Source: Deltaproteobacteria bacterium (GTDB lineage: Bacteria > Desulfobacterota > Dissulfuribacteria > Dissulfuribacterales > DYLC01). From it: a DNA stretch of 64,000 bases. Made by a program: the position numbers and the translations under genes. The notes under the pieces are model-generated. The model saw nothing but the letters and a program-made list of their open reading frames with translations, ran no database searches and was not told the DNA's origin. Every line of letters starts with the position of its first letter. Position 1 is the stretch's first letter. Location of the stretch: contig JAQVIJ010000001.1 in the NCBI GenBank assembly GCA_028695735.1, positions 361,081-425,080 on the forward strand. The letters are read 5' to 3'. This document shows positions 42,287-51,943 of this stretch, in pieces.

Positions 42287-44163
42287 ACATGAACCCTGCC
42301 GCTGCCCTTGAAGCCGGCCTTCCTTATTTTGTTCACAAACATTGCGGAAACATCCCATTTATTCAAAGGGCTTATGATATAAAGGCCATCCACCCAAGAT
42401 GCAATCCTGTCGATAATGGATTCCGTAAATTCCATAGCCGCCTTGCGCTGGTCCTCAGGCCTTTCATAGCTCCACAAGGTCTTGCGAATGCCGGCAGGCA
42501 CGTTAATGCCAGGTATCTCGTTGTGGAGAAAATCTGCATTCCTGGCCGAAAGAAGCGGAAAGATGCCGATAAATATGGGCACATTTATATGCCTGACAGC
42601 CTCCATCATGGCCGCCACCTCATCTGCATCGAATATGGGCTGTGTCATGACAAAATTGGCCCCATTGGCCACTTTCTGTTCCAGCCGCTTGATTTGAAGC
42701 CCTGGATTGGACGGTCTGTAACTGAAGGCGGCTCCAATGGAAAAATTGGTCTTTTTCCGCATGTCAGCGCCTGCAAGGTTCAAACCCCGATTGAACTGAC
42801 TGATCATACGTATAAGACCAATGGAATTCAGGTCAAAAACACCATTTGCACCGGGCTGATCGCTGGAGGTGGCGGGATCGCCTGTGATGGCCAGGATGGC
42901 CTCGATTCCCAGCAGATAGGCCCCCATTATCTGGGCCTGCAACCCCAGCACATTCCTGTCGCGACAGGTCAGGTGCATGACCGTCTGAACCCCTGTTTCC
43001 TTGCGAATCAGATGGGCCAGGGAGAGGTTATCCGCCCGCAGAATCGCCAGGGGATGTTCCGCCAGGGTAATGGCGTCCACACCTGATGCAGCCAACGCCC
43101 TTGCCCCGTCCATCAGACCTGTCACATCCAGATGCTGCGGGGGATCCAGTTCCACCAGAATAGGAATCCTGCCAGGAGCCATGCCGTCAAGCAGACCCCC
43201 CCGGCCCATATTTGGCTCATGTGCCAGCGGTTCTTTTCCAGTGCCTTGCACGATTGAGGCAGTACCAGATACCGAATGTACGGCCTTCAGATGCAATGCC
43301 TTTTTGAACTCATGTATATGGCTGGGAGTGGTGCCGCAACACCCTCCCACCAGTCTTGCGCCAAGCCTGGTCATCTCCACGATGGCCTTTGCCATGTAGG
43401 CGGGTTGAGCAGGATATACGGTGCGATGCCCCACAATCTCCGGAATGCCGGCATTGGGAAAGGCTGAAAGCAGGATGCGATCCTTCAGGCCGGAAAGTTT
43501 TTGAATGGCCTCCAGGGTTGCCTTGACGCCCCTGCCGCAATTGGAGCCGAAAATATCAGCACCAGCGGACACAGCTGCCTCAGCGCAGGCCGTTGCATCA
43601 AGCCCCAGGGCCGTCTTGCCCTGAGTGGGGAAAACCATCTGGGCCACTATGGGGATATTTGAAGAAATATCCCTGGCAGCCTCTATGGCGATCAGCAATT
43701 CCTCGAGATGAGTGAATGTCTCGATAAAAAGGACGTCCACACCGCCTTCCAGCAGCGCTGCAATCTGTTCTGTAAAGACCTCTTTTATCTCGTCTCGCGA
43801 GATATCTCCTTCAAGGGGGAAATCCACACTGGTGGGCCCTACCGACCCTGCGACATATATCTCCTTGCCGGCAGCCCTTGATGCCAGGGCCGCAGCAGCC
43901 AGATTGATCTCCCTGACACGGTCCTCGTACTCCTTGTTGAGCCTGAGCTTGAACCTGTTTGCGCCGAAGGTGTTGGTCTCGATGACCTGGGCGCCTGCCC
44001 TTATGTAATCCTCGTGCACTGAAAAGACCACATCCGGCTCGGTAAGGTTTAAAATATCGGTATTTGCCCCGAAATCTATGCCCTTTTCGTATAGATATGT
44101 ACCGATGGCACCGTCACCAAGCACCACCTTTTCTCTAACGAGTTGTAAAAACGGTATGTCCAC
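42283..44163 (-). CDS. Bifunctional homocysteine S-methyltransferase / methylenetetrahydrofolate reductase
   Basis: About 626 residues. The N-terminal half is a zinc homocysteine methyltransferase (EKVVLGDGAIGTYLYEKG; ETNTFGANRFKL; Zn ligands in VGGCCGTTPSHI). The C-terminal half is MetF-type MTHFR (HLTCRDRN, GDPA, 'NFVMTQPIFDADEV'). The fusion couples methyl generation to methionine synthesis. GTG 44163 is chosen because the family starts right there; the frame stays open 74 codons further up (to 44385) without family sequence. It overlaps pcnB by four bases. Confidence 0.9.
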   Translation of the reverse strand: MDIPFLQLVREKVVLGDGAIGTYLYEKGIDFGANTDILNLTEPDVVFSVHEDYIRAGAQVIETNTFGANRFKLRLNKEYEDRVREINLAAAALASRAAGKEIYVAGSVGPTSVDFPLEGDISRDEIKEVFTEQIAALLEGGVDVLFIETFTHLEELLIAIEAARDISSNIPIVAQMVFPTQGKTALGLDATACAEAAVSAGADIFGSNCGRGVKATLEAIQKLSGLKDRILLSAFPNAGIPEIVGHRTVYPAQPAYMAKAIVEMTRLGARLVGGCCGTTPSHIHEFKKALHLKAVHSVSGTASIVQGTGKEPLAHEPNMGRGGLLDGMAPGRIPILVELDPPQHLDVTGLMDGARALAASGVDAITLAEHPLAILRADNLSLAHLIRKETGVQTVMHLTCRDRNVLGLQAQIMGAYLLGIEAILAITGDPATSSDQPGANGVFDLNSIGLIRMISQFNRGLNLAGADMRKKTNFSIGAAFSYRPSNPGLQIKRLEQKVANGANFVMTQPIFDADEVAAMMEAVRHINVPIFIGIFPLLSARNADFLHNEIPGINVPAGIRKTLWSYERPEDQRKAAMEFTESIIDRIASWVDGLYIISPLNKWDVSAMFVNKIRKAGFKGSGRVHV

Positions 44164-44467
44164 GAAAAAATCCCGAGAGTTATTTTTTATGCTGTCAATT
44201 AAATCCACTTTGAACACATCTTCAAGCCCATCCTGCTGAAATAGGTCTCCATTTGTGAAACAAAAACCTCTATTGCGCCACCATAGCGACCGGCAGCAGA
44301 ACCAGCGGTTGGTGGTATTGCAAAAGAAAGCGGCCGGAGCACTGTTCCTGTTACGAATAAATTGATTTGCCCTTAACAATTTCACAAAAAACTATTGACA
44401 AACACCCCTTTTTGGGAAAAAAATTAACATTAAGCTATATAAAATTTCAAAAATTGGAGGGATTGGA

Positions 44468-46492
44468 ATGCTAAAGCGCATGGGGTTATTAGCAGTATTA
44501 TTGCTGATCATCGGGTCACAAGGGGCTTTTGCGGCGCAATGGGCAAAATCCTTTGGAGGAGGAAAGTGGGATTTTGGATATTCTGCCATTCAAGTGAGTG
44601 ACGGTTATATTCTGGCTGGCGATACAGCCTCATTTGGGGCTGGCAACACGGATCTTTTATTAATCAAACTGAATACCGATGGAACAGTGGCATGGAAGCG
44701 CACCTATGGAGGCGTAGAAAATGACGAAGAGCCTTTTGCAATCAGACAAACCTCCGACAATGGATTTATTGTCGTAGGCAAAACAGAGTCATTTGGCGCT
44801 GGCTTTTGCGATATATGGGTTTTGAGGTTTGACGCCCAAGGCAATCGCTTATGGGAAAGAACCTTTGGAGGCCAAGGCTATGACGGAGGTTACGACATAC
44901 AGGAGACTCCGGATGGAGGCTATATTCTGGTTGGTGACACAAATGCGTCTGGCAGCGATTATGACATCTGGGTCTTACGGCTTGACGCTAATGGAGGGAT
45001 CCGCTGGCAGAAAAAGTTCGGCGGGGCACATGATGACTATGCCTTTTCTGTGGCTGTAGCGCCTGATGGTTCCGGATATTATGTGGCAGGTGCTACAGCT
45101 TCTTCTGGTGCAGGCAATAACGATATCTGGGTCTTGAAGCTCAATAATGACGGCGGGGTAGTCTGGCAAAGAACATTTGGAGGCGCAAAAGATGATTATG
45201 CCAATTCAGTGTATGCCCTGTCTGATGGCTGTATCATTGCTGGCACCACCTATTCTTTTGGAAAAGGCGGGAGTGACGCCTGGATCTTACGGCTAAATGT
45301 CAATGGCGATGTAGTCTGGCAAAAAACCTATGGAGGCGGAAAAGACGATAGCGCCAATTCAATCATTGCAACATCAGGGGGTTATGTCTTTGTCGGCTCG
45401 ACAGCATCTTCCGGACAAGGAGCAGATGATGTCCTGGCTGTAAAGCTCGATGCTGCCGGCGATATCCTCTGGCAGAAAAGCTATGGAGGCACAGATAACG
45501 ACTACGCAGTCTCTGTCATAGAGGCAAGGGAAGGGGGGTATATAATCACAGGAGGCACTGCCTCTTTTGGCTCTGGCGGGTATGACATGTGGGTTTTGAA
45601 GACAGACGCAAATGGCGTGCTCCCCTCCTCTTCTGGCATGAAATCCACATCCCTTCAAACTACAACCCCTGGCTTTTTCACTACAATATCGGGGATAGTC
45701 CCACAGGCCACAACCATTATTCCGAATCCGTCAAACTCGACTCAAATAACCATTGGAGATGCAATGCAGCCAGGATCAGTAAAACTCACAATTGATATAG
45801 TTGATGCTAATTGCGACACTGCTTCAAAGGCTGGATCAGTCCTGCTTTCATCGCCTTCAAATGCTGTGTGCAACACAACAGGCGGATGTGTGCAAAGCTA
45901 TGCTTCAGGCACGCATGTCACGCTTACAGCGCAGCCAAAGACAGATTATGTCTTTTCACAGTGGGCAGGCACAGCAGCCGATTGCGGCTCTTCAATTACA
46001 TGCGAAATTGACATGGCAGCAAACCAAACCGTTGAGGCGAGGTTCACAAAAACCCTTACTCCGCCTCCAGCATCAGGCATTTTCGTATATTTTGATGCCG
46101 TCAGCACTGCAAGTTGCGAGAGTCCAATTGGGGCCGGATTGGCTGCCCAAGGCTCCCAATATCTTGATCTCCACATCAAACAGCCAAACTTTGCTGTGCC
46201 GATGGACATATATCTGGGTTTTATAGCCCATGATTTAGCCCCGAATGTATTATTTTTAGTCACATCAACAGGCATTGAGCAGTTCAGTGGCACATTAACG
46301 CCATGGAAACAGGCTGTCACATCAGGGTTTATACAATGGCCATTTGGACAACAGTACATCGGGGATAATCCCCCGATTCCGGGCATTGCAATCCCTGCAG
46401 GACGCTATGACATATATCTTTTAACCTCGCCAACAGGCACAGGTATCTCTCAAGGCTATTATCTCTATAATACCAGGATTACTGTACAATAA
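44468..46492 (+). CDS. Secreted seven-repeat beta-propeller protein with InlB-like and C-terminal domains
   Basis: A 674-residue exported protein (signal MLKRMGLLAVLLLIIGSQGA, cut after AFA). Residues 25-390 are seven repeats of about 52 residues, each with W-x-[KR]-[TS]-[YF]-GG, D-x-G-[YF]-[IV]-[LVI]-x-G and W-[VI]-L-[KR]-L-[DN]-x-x-G, a seven-bladed propeller. Then follow a linker, a divergent InlB-type repeat (about 450-530; YVFSQWAGTAADCGS) with paired cysteines, and a C-terminal domain of unknown type. GGAGGG precedes the start. It is followed after 12 bases by another secreted protein; function unknown, probably surface or extracellular binding. Confidence 0.85.
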   Translation: MLKRMGLLAVLLLIIGSQGAFAAQWAKSFGGGKWDFGYSAIQVSDGYILAGDTASFGAGNTDLLLIKLNTDGTVAWKRTYGGVENDEEPFAIRQTSDNGFIVVGKTESFGAGFCDIWVLRFDAQGNRLWERTFGGQGYDGGYDIQETPDGGYILVGDTNASGSDYDIWVLRLDANGGIRWQKKFGGAHDDYAFSVAVAPDGSGYYVAGATASSGAGNNDIWVLKLNNDGGVVWQRTFGGAKDDYANSVYALSDGCIIAGTTYSFGKGGSDAWILRLNVNGDVVWQKTYGGGKDDSANSIIATSGGYVFVGSTASSGQGADDVLAVKLDAAGDILWQKSYGGTDNDYAVSVIEAREGGYIITGGTASFGSGGYDMWVLKTDANGVLPSSSGMKSTSLQTTTPGFFTTISGIVPQATTIIPNPSNSTQITIGDAMQPGSVKLTIDIVDANCDTASKAGSVLLSSPSNAVCNTTGGCVQSYASGTHVTLTAQPKTDYVFSQWAGTAADCGSSITCEIDMAANQTVEARFTKTLTPPPASGIFVYFDAVSTASCESPIGAGLAAQGSQYLDLHIKQPNFAVPMDIYLGFIAHDLAPNVLFLVTSTGIEQFSGTLTPWKQAVTSGFIQWPFGQQYIGDNPPIPGIAIPAGRYDIYLLTSPTGTGISQGYYLYNTRITVQ

Positions 46493-46504
46493 GGAGCCAA
46501 TAAA

Positions 46505-49456
46505 ATGAAAAGCAGACTATTTCAACTAATAAATCAGATTGTTGTATTCTGTATCACCGCGTTGACATTACTGAATGTTTCAGCTCATGCCGTAGAGCAG
46601 ACCACCTCATCTTCTACATCGTCTTTACAATTTCATTACGAACCCCCTCTTGTTTTTCCAGTGGTAAATTATGGTGCCTTTAGAGATGTCACATATGTGC
46701 TGCAAGATGATGTGGTAAAGGTGCCTGGTGTATTGAACCATGTTTTTTTACAGAATAATCTTAAAATGCGGGAAGAAGTTGATGGTTATTCCGTCCGTAT
46801 GTCCCCTTATGCAAAACTTGCTGCTGGCGCCCTGATTCCCCGTAATAGCCTTGAACAAGGCGCAGGCATTAACCTTAGTCAGATCAAACGCTCTTCATCC
46901 CGTAGCGGTGATGCGGCAACTTCATCAGTTTCTGCATTAATAGGGACGATCCTGGTGGATGAAACCAATGGTATAGCGGTTAAGATTACTGGCGCACAGA
47001 CCAACAATTCTACTGAATATCTGATGCTTGAGCGCCCACAGATACATGAAGTGGTAAAAGATTTTAAGATCCCCGCGCAAGCAGTCTATCTCAGAGAGGC
47101 CAATCTTTTCCCGCTCAGTGACGCCGTCTCTAAAAGTATCGTAAAAACCCCAAAAAGAGGTGGTGACTTTTCCTTACTTGATCAAACATTTCCTCATCCT
47201 CTTATCAAGCTTGGATTTGATAATGTAGAACTCCAAGCCACTTTGCAGAATGGCAGTTCTGTGACAGTTGTTTTGGACGGCATTTTAATTTTAGACAAGA
47301 TACGCGTTGATGGAGATTATAGCTGTTTTGATGGATATTCTTTTCAGGTGCATACGGGCGAAGGCATAGGTCTTCAGGCTAAAGTTCTCAGTCAAATACA
47401 GGAGGAGGCTGTCATTCCACTGTTTGGTATTGATATCCCTGCTGGTGTAGCGCATGTAAGGGGAGGTTTATTTCTAAAAGTTGGATTGCACGGCGACTTC
47501 ACCATAGGACTGCAATTGAGCCAGTGGGCAAAAGTAACAGCAGGCATACACGGAGGTACTTTTTTCTGTGCGCCTGATTCCTTCCATCCCATCTTTGGTT
47601 TTGACAAGGGTTTTGACGGTGATGCCTCGTTTGATGGGGAAATAAACGGGGCATTACGGGTTGGTCCCCTGCTGGATCTCGAGCTATTTGGCTTTGATGT
47701 TGTAGGTGCTGGGGCATTGATTGGAATTGGGGCAAGCTGTCAAGTGACCATGAGTAATGGTTGGGAGAACATTGATGCTGATCTCTATGCCCCCTTGAAT
47801 GTCTATGCCACACTTTTAGATCACCAATTAAACTTGATCAATGAAAACTTCATGCTGGCTCAACTGCACCATAGATATCCAGCAGGCACTGACAGCAATG
47901 GGAAGACGAAAGTATTTAAGGTGGTATTGCAGGAGGCGTGCGCCTATCAAAAGACTGTGTGGGGTGTCGTCTATGACTTGAATCAGCCGAGTACAAATGA
48001 TGGCCAGCCCCCCCCACTTAAAGATACTTATGTAATGATTACAATCGACCGTCCAGGTGGCGGCGTTAAGCCTCAAGTACTCGGCAAGACTGATAGCAAT
48101 GGTTCTTTTGCCATTGGGTACGTTAATCTGCAAAAAGGTGATAAGGTCACGGTAACGCGAATAGGAGATGTGGAGGTGAGTTCTCTGCCCATTGAAGCAA
48201 CCTTTCCTTTTAAACTGGTTCAACTGGATTATGCAGATTTTTTTGATGACTCCTCAAAAGGGCATGTCTCTCCAGCCCGAGTTGTTGACTGGGAGCAGAC
48301 AAACAAAAACAATGATGGCAAAAAGGTATATAAAGAGATCACTTACACAGGTAAGATCACCTATGACATTCTTGATGCTGCAGGTACAGTAATAGATCAT
48401 GCAGATACAACGAGCACATCTGATGGCAGTTTTAAGCTCAGTTATGATTTTAAGCCAGGGCAACAAGCAGTTGCCCATGTCCTATGGAACGGCTTTGATG
48501 TGAAATCAAATACGGTCACGGCTGACACAGATATAATGTTCACGATTCTAAGAGACCCTATAAGTACATCTGTTTATAATGGTCAAGATGGATATGTCAA
48601 AGGCAGACGTATTGAACAACAGCATCTTATGATTTATAACTTACGAGGCACAAAACCAGTTGAAGAAGAGATAGAAGGCGGGGTGGACTATTTTCTTATT
48701 AATAAGCCTTACTTCATTTGCGCTGACCAAAGTAGTCAATTAGAAGTTCGACCTTATATAGGCGAGAAAACTTTCAGACAAAAATCTATTGCCATTCAAG
48801 ATGAAAATATAGACAATGTTTCAAAATCTATATCAAGATATACCATATCTCCTTCATCTCCTTCTATTACAATATCTCCTAATTATTATGATGCCTTAAA
48901 TAAGCCCTATGGCTCCTCTATATTGAGTAGATATTTTATTACTGAATGGGAGTGGCCAGTGAGAGATAGAATATCATACAACAACTACACTAACGCCATA
49001 AAAATTTCCAATCAACCAGATATTGTGACAGCAGGTGGAGTCAAACTATTTCAAACATATTTTCTATTTACTGATAAGACTAATGATCTATCCAAAGGAG
49101 ACTGCAACACTGCATTATCACAATTCCAATGCAGTCTATTAACTAAAGAATTTGGGGGGCAAGAAATATTACAAGAAATATTAAAAAGCGAGGAACCTAT
49201 TGTATCAAGCAAATCACTCAAATTTGTGTATGAAGGCGCTGAAGTGCCTATAAAAGGAGAAGAAACATACAAACCAAAATGTAAAACATTATATATGCCT
49301 GCTGATCCTCTTACGGAAATGACGATAGACCACTGGAACTGGGTGACATTGCCTGGGCCTAATCAAATTGTGTCACCTACTATATCTACGCCAACTCTTG
49401 GCAATAGTATCTCTACATCAACCTTCAAAAATATCGGCAAGAAAAATATGCAGTAA
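46505..49456 (+). CDS. Large secreted protein of unknown function (983 aa)
   Basis: A signal peptide (to about residue 30, SAHA) is followed by Ser/Thr-rich sequence. Residues about 150-450 are beta-rich with many Gly, including FGIDIPAGVAHVRGGLFLK. About 480-640 holds two carboxypeptidase-regulatory-like (CNA-B type) beta-sandwich units (YVMITIDRPGGG; ITYDILDAAGT). The last 300 residues are Asn/Ser/Tyr-rich and match nothing I know. DNA is AT-richer than neighbours. It follows the propeller gene after 12 bases and ends at a hairpin, so the two form one transcript. Confidence 0.8.
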   Translation: MKSRLFQLINQIVVFCITALTLLNVSAHAVEQTTSSSTSSLQFHYEPPLVFPVVNYGAFRDVTYVLQDDVVKVPGVLNHVFLQNNLKMREEVDGYSVRMSPYAKLAAGALIPRNSLEQGAGINLSQIKRSSSRSGDAATSSVSALIGTILVDETNGIAVKITGAQTNNSTEYLMLERPQIHEVVKDFKIPAQAVYLREANLFPLSDAVSKSIVKTPKRGGDFSLLDQTFPHPLIKLGFDNVELQATLQNGSSVTVVLDGILILDKIRVDGDYSCFDGYSFQVHTGEGIGLQAKVLSQIQEEAVIPLFGIDIPAGVAHVRGGLFLKVGLHGDFTIGLQLSQWAKVTAGIHGGTFFCAPDSFHPIFGFDKGFDGDASFDGEINGALRVGPLLDLELFGFDVVGAGALIGIGASCQVTMSNGWENIDADLYAPLNVYATLLDHQLNLINENFMLAQLHHRYPAGTDSNGKTKVFKVVLQEACAYQKTVWGVVYDLNQPSTNDGQPPPLKDTYVMITIDRPGGGVKPQVLGKTDSNGSFAIGYVNLQKGDKVTVTRIGDVEVSSLPIEATFPFKLVQLDYADFFDDSSKGHVSPARVVDWEQTNKNNDGKKVYKEITYTGKITYDILDAAGTVIDHADTTSTSDGSFKLSYDFKPGQQAVAHVLWNGFDVKSNTVTADTDIMFTILRDPISTSVYNGQDGYVKGRRIEQQHLMIYNLRGTKPVEEEIEGGVDYFLINKPYFICADQSSQLEVRPYIGEKTFRQKSIAIQDENIDNVSKSISRYTISPSSPSITISPNYYDALNKPYGSSILSRYFITEWEWPVRDRISYNNYTNAIKISNQPDIVTAGGVKLFQTYFLFTDKTNDLSKGDCNTALSQFQCSLLTKEFGGQEILQEILKSEEPIVSSKSLKFVYEGAEVPIKGEETYKPKCKTLYMPADPLTEMTIDHWNWVTLPGPNQIVSPTISTPTLGNSISTSTFKNIGKKNMQ

Positions 49457-49487
49457 ACTACTAACCTACTACTGGCAACCTGTAAAT

Positions 49488-49524
49488 GGGAGGCCTAAAG
49501 CTGCCCTGCATCTTTAGACCTCCC
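49488..49524. terminator. Hairpin between the secreted-protein pair and ugd
   Basis: GGGAGGCCTAAAG (49488-49500) pairs with CTTTAGACCTCCC (49512-49524), 12 of 13 positions, loop 11. It lies between convergent genes and likely ends both transcripts, though no long T-run is present. Confidence 0.65.
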
Positions 49525-49557
49525 AAGGCTTGCCAACTTGGAAGCCTTACCCTGTAT

Positions 49558-50895
49558 TCATATACCTTTCGGAACAGGTCTGCCGATGCAATCGTAATGG
49601 AATCCCATAGCCACCATTTTGGCGGGATCATAGATATTTCTCATGTCTAATACCGCCGGAGCCCTTTCCTTGTTCGCCATCACCCGCCTGATCTCCTGCA
49701 TGTCCAGATTTCTGAACTCGTTCCATTCAGTCAGAATCACCAAGGCCGCTGCGCCTTTTGCTGCATCATAAGGATTTGAGGCGTAATAAACGGTGTCCCC
49801 TGAATAAAGCCTCTTAAATTCCTCCATGGCCGTTGGGTCATAGCAGCGCACCACAGCGCCCTGCTCCAGCAAGGCCTTGACCAGAAAGATGGAAGGCGCC
49901 TCTCGAATATCGCTGGTATTGGGCTTAAAAGAGAGACCGAGTATGGCGACGACCTGGTCTTTCAGGTCCCCGCCCAAGGCATTCTGAAGCTTCAGCAAGG
50001 TATTGGCCCGCTGCCTGGCATTCACCTCTATAACTGCATCCACAATATGCAGTCTGGCGCCATGCTGCCTGCCCATCAGGGCAAAGGCATGTGTATCCTT
50101 GGGAAAACAGGAACCGCCATAACCCGGACCAGGATGCAGGAATTTGGACCCGATTCTTCTGTCCAGTCCCATCGCCTTGGCCACTGCATGGACATCGGCC
50201 CCCACCTTCTCGCATAGGTTGGCCACTTCATTGATAAATGAGATCTTGGTGGCAAGAAAGGCATTGGATGCATATTTAATCATTTCAGCCGTTTCCAGGG
50301 TAGTCTCTACAAAAGGCGTCTCAATGAGATACAGCGGGCGGTAGATATCCTTCACTATGGCAAGGGCCCTCGGACTGTCGGAACCGAGCACCAGGCGATT
50401 CGGCCTCATGAAATCCTCCACCGCAGACCCTTCACGCAGAAACTCGGGATTGGAGACCACATCTACATCCACTTCAACTGTTTTGTGTTCATCTATAAGC
50501 GCCTTGAGCCAGCGGTTGGTGCCGACAGGCACCGTGCTTTTGGTGACAATCACCTTATAATCGTTCAAATATCTTGCGATCTCCATGGCGACTTCCTGCA
50601 CAGCAGACAGATCGACGCCTCCCTCGCCATCAGAGGGGGTGCCTACGCCAAGAAATATGACCAGTGAGCGCTCGACCGCTGCCTTTAAATCCGTGCTGAA
50701 AGACAATCTGCCGTTCTGATAGTTGCGCTCCACCAGTTCCTTCAGCCCTGGTTCGTAAAAAGGCAGCTTGCCCTGATTTAACAGCCCTATCTTTTGACTA
50801 TCCTTGTCCACACAGATGACATCCATGCCGAAATCAGCCAAGCCGGCACCAGCCACCAGTCCGACATAACCTGTGCCGATTACAGTTATATGCAT
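49558..50895 (-). CDS. ugd: UDP-glucose 6-dehydrogenase
   Basis: A 445-residue enzyme oxidising UDP-glucose to UDP-glucuronate. It shows the Rossmann start VIGTGYVGLVAGAGLADFG, the catalytic Cys in PGYGGSCFPKDT and the C-terminal 'LSFKPNTSDIREAPS'. It is paired with the epimerase gene upstream, which would use its product, for capsule or LPS sugars. Confidence 0.96.
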   Translation of the reverse strand: MHITVIGTGYVGLVAGAGLADFGMDVICVDKDSQKIGLLNQGKLPFYEPGLKELVERNYQNGRLSFSTDLKAAVERSLVIFLGVGTPSDGEGGVDLSAVQEVAMEIARYLNDYKVIVTKSTVPVGTNRWLKALIDEHKTVEVDVDVVSNPEFLREGSAVEDFMRPNRLVLGSDSPRALAIVKDIYRPLYLIETPFVETTLETAEMIKYASNAFLATKISFINEVANLCEKVGADVHAVAKAMGLDRRIGSKFLHPGPGYGGSCFPKDTHAFALMGRQHGARLHIVDAVIEVNARQRANTLLKLQNALGGDLKDQVVAILGLSFKPNTSDIREAPSIFLVKALLEQGAVVRCYDPTAMEEFKRLYSGDTVYYASNPYDAAKGAAALVILTEWNEFRNLDMQEIRRVMANKERAPAVLDMRNIYDPAKMVAMGFHYDCIGRPVPKGI

Positions 50896-50916
50896 AATAT
50901 ACCCTCTAAATGTGCC

Positions 50917-51933
50917 CTAAATTTTGTAATAATCCCTGAACCATTGCACAAAACGCGGAATACCGTCCTCAAGGGAAGTAGCGGGTTTGAACCCCACATC
51001 CCGTTCCAGGTCTTCCACATCGGCATATGTAGCAGGCACATCTCCGGCCTGCATGGGAAGCAGGTTCTTCTGGGCCTTGATACCCAGGGTATCCTCCAGC
51101 ACCTCGATATAACGCATCAATTCCACGGGATTGTTGTTGCCGATGTTATAAAGACGGTAAGGGGCATAGCTGCTGGATGGATCAGGGGCGTCTCCAGTCC
51201 AATCCGGACTGCCGGACGGCACGCGCTGAATGACCCGCACGACACCCTCCACAATGTCATCTATGTATGTAAAATCCCTTTTCATTTTGCCATAGTTGAA
51301 GACGTCTATGGCCCGGCCTTCCAGAATGGCCCTTGTAAAAAGGAACAAGGCCATATCAGGCCTGCCCCACGGCCCGTAAACAGTAAAAAAACGCAGACCA
51401 GTGCAAGGAAGACCATATAGATGGGCATAGGAATGGGCCATGAGTTCATTGGCCTTTTTGGTGGCTGCGTACAATGAAACCGGGTGATCCACATTGTGAT
51501 GCACTGAAAAAGGCATCTTGGTGTTTGCACCATATACGGAACTGGATGAGGCGAATACGAGGTGTTTGACTCCATTGTGGCGGCAACCCTCAAGGATATT
51601 CACAAAACCCACGAGATTCGTGTCCACGTAAGAATGAGGGTTCTTGAGAGAATATCTCACGCCTGCCTGGGCCGCCAGATTGACCACCGCCTCAGGAGTG
51701 TGCTTTCGGAATATCTCCGGCATCACGGTCCGGTCCGACATATCCACACGTTCAAGGGTAAAACACCCATATTTGAGCAGCATGGCCGCCCTGGCTTCTT
51801 TCAGGGAGGGATCATAATAGGATGAAAAGTTGTCTATGCCGATAACCGTCTTACCCTCTTCCAGAAGCCTTTTGGCGAGATGAAAGCCTATGAAACCAGC
51901 CGCGCCTGTGATCAGAATGGAATTTATGGACAT
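50917..51933 (-). CDS. NAD-dependent sugar epimerase, UDP-glucuronate 4-epimerase type
   Basis: About 338 residues from ATG 51933. SDR-extended features: [12 protein letters not shown] (NAD binding), [10 protein letters not shown], and the YAATKKANE catalytic Tyr-Lys pair. The sequence '[19 protein letters not shown]' is typical of UDP-glucuronate 4-epimerases (GalA formation), and the adjacent ugd supports that. It overlaps or abuts the PhoU-DUF47 gene. Confidence 0.92.
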   Translation of the reverse strand: MSINSILITGAAGFIGFHLAKRLLEEGKTVIGIDNFSSYYDPSLKEARAAMLLKYGCFTLERVDMSDRTVMPEIFRKHTPEAVVNLAAQAGVRYSLKNPHSYVDTNLVGFVNILEGCRHNGVKHLVFASSSSVYGANTKMPFSVHHNVDHPVSLYAATKKANELMAHSYAHLYGLPCTGLRFFTVYGPWGRPDMALFLFTRAILEGRAIDVFNYGKMKRDFTYIDDIVEGVVRVIQRVPSGSPDWTGDAPDPSSSYAPYRLYNIGNNNPVELMRYIEVLEDTLGIKAQKNLLPMQAGDVPATYADVEDLERDVGFKPATSLEDGIPRFVQWFRDYYKI

Positions 51934-51943
51934 TTTTACCAGC

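Noticed and set aside
42157-43086. 309-codon plus-strand open frame
   Set aside because: Antisense to pcnB and the MTHFR fusion; it has no ribosome site or domain and is explained by codon bias on the opposite strand.
44537-45620. CRISPR or satellite repeat
   Set aside because: The periodicity is of protein blades of about 52 residues in an intact reading frame.
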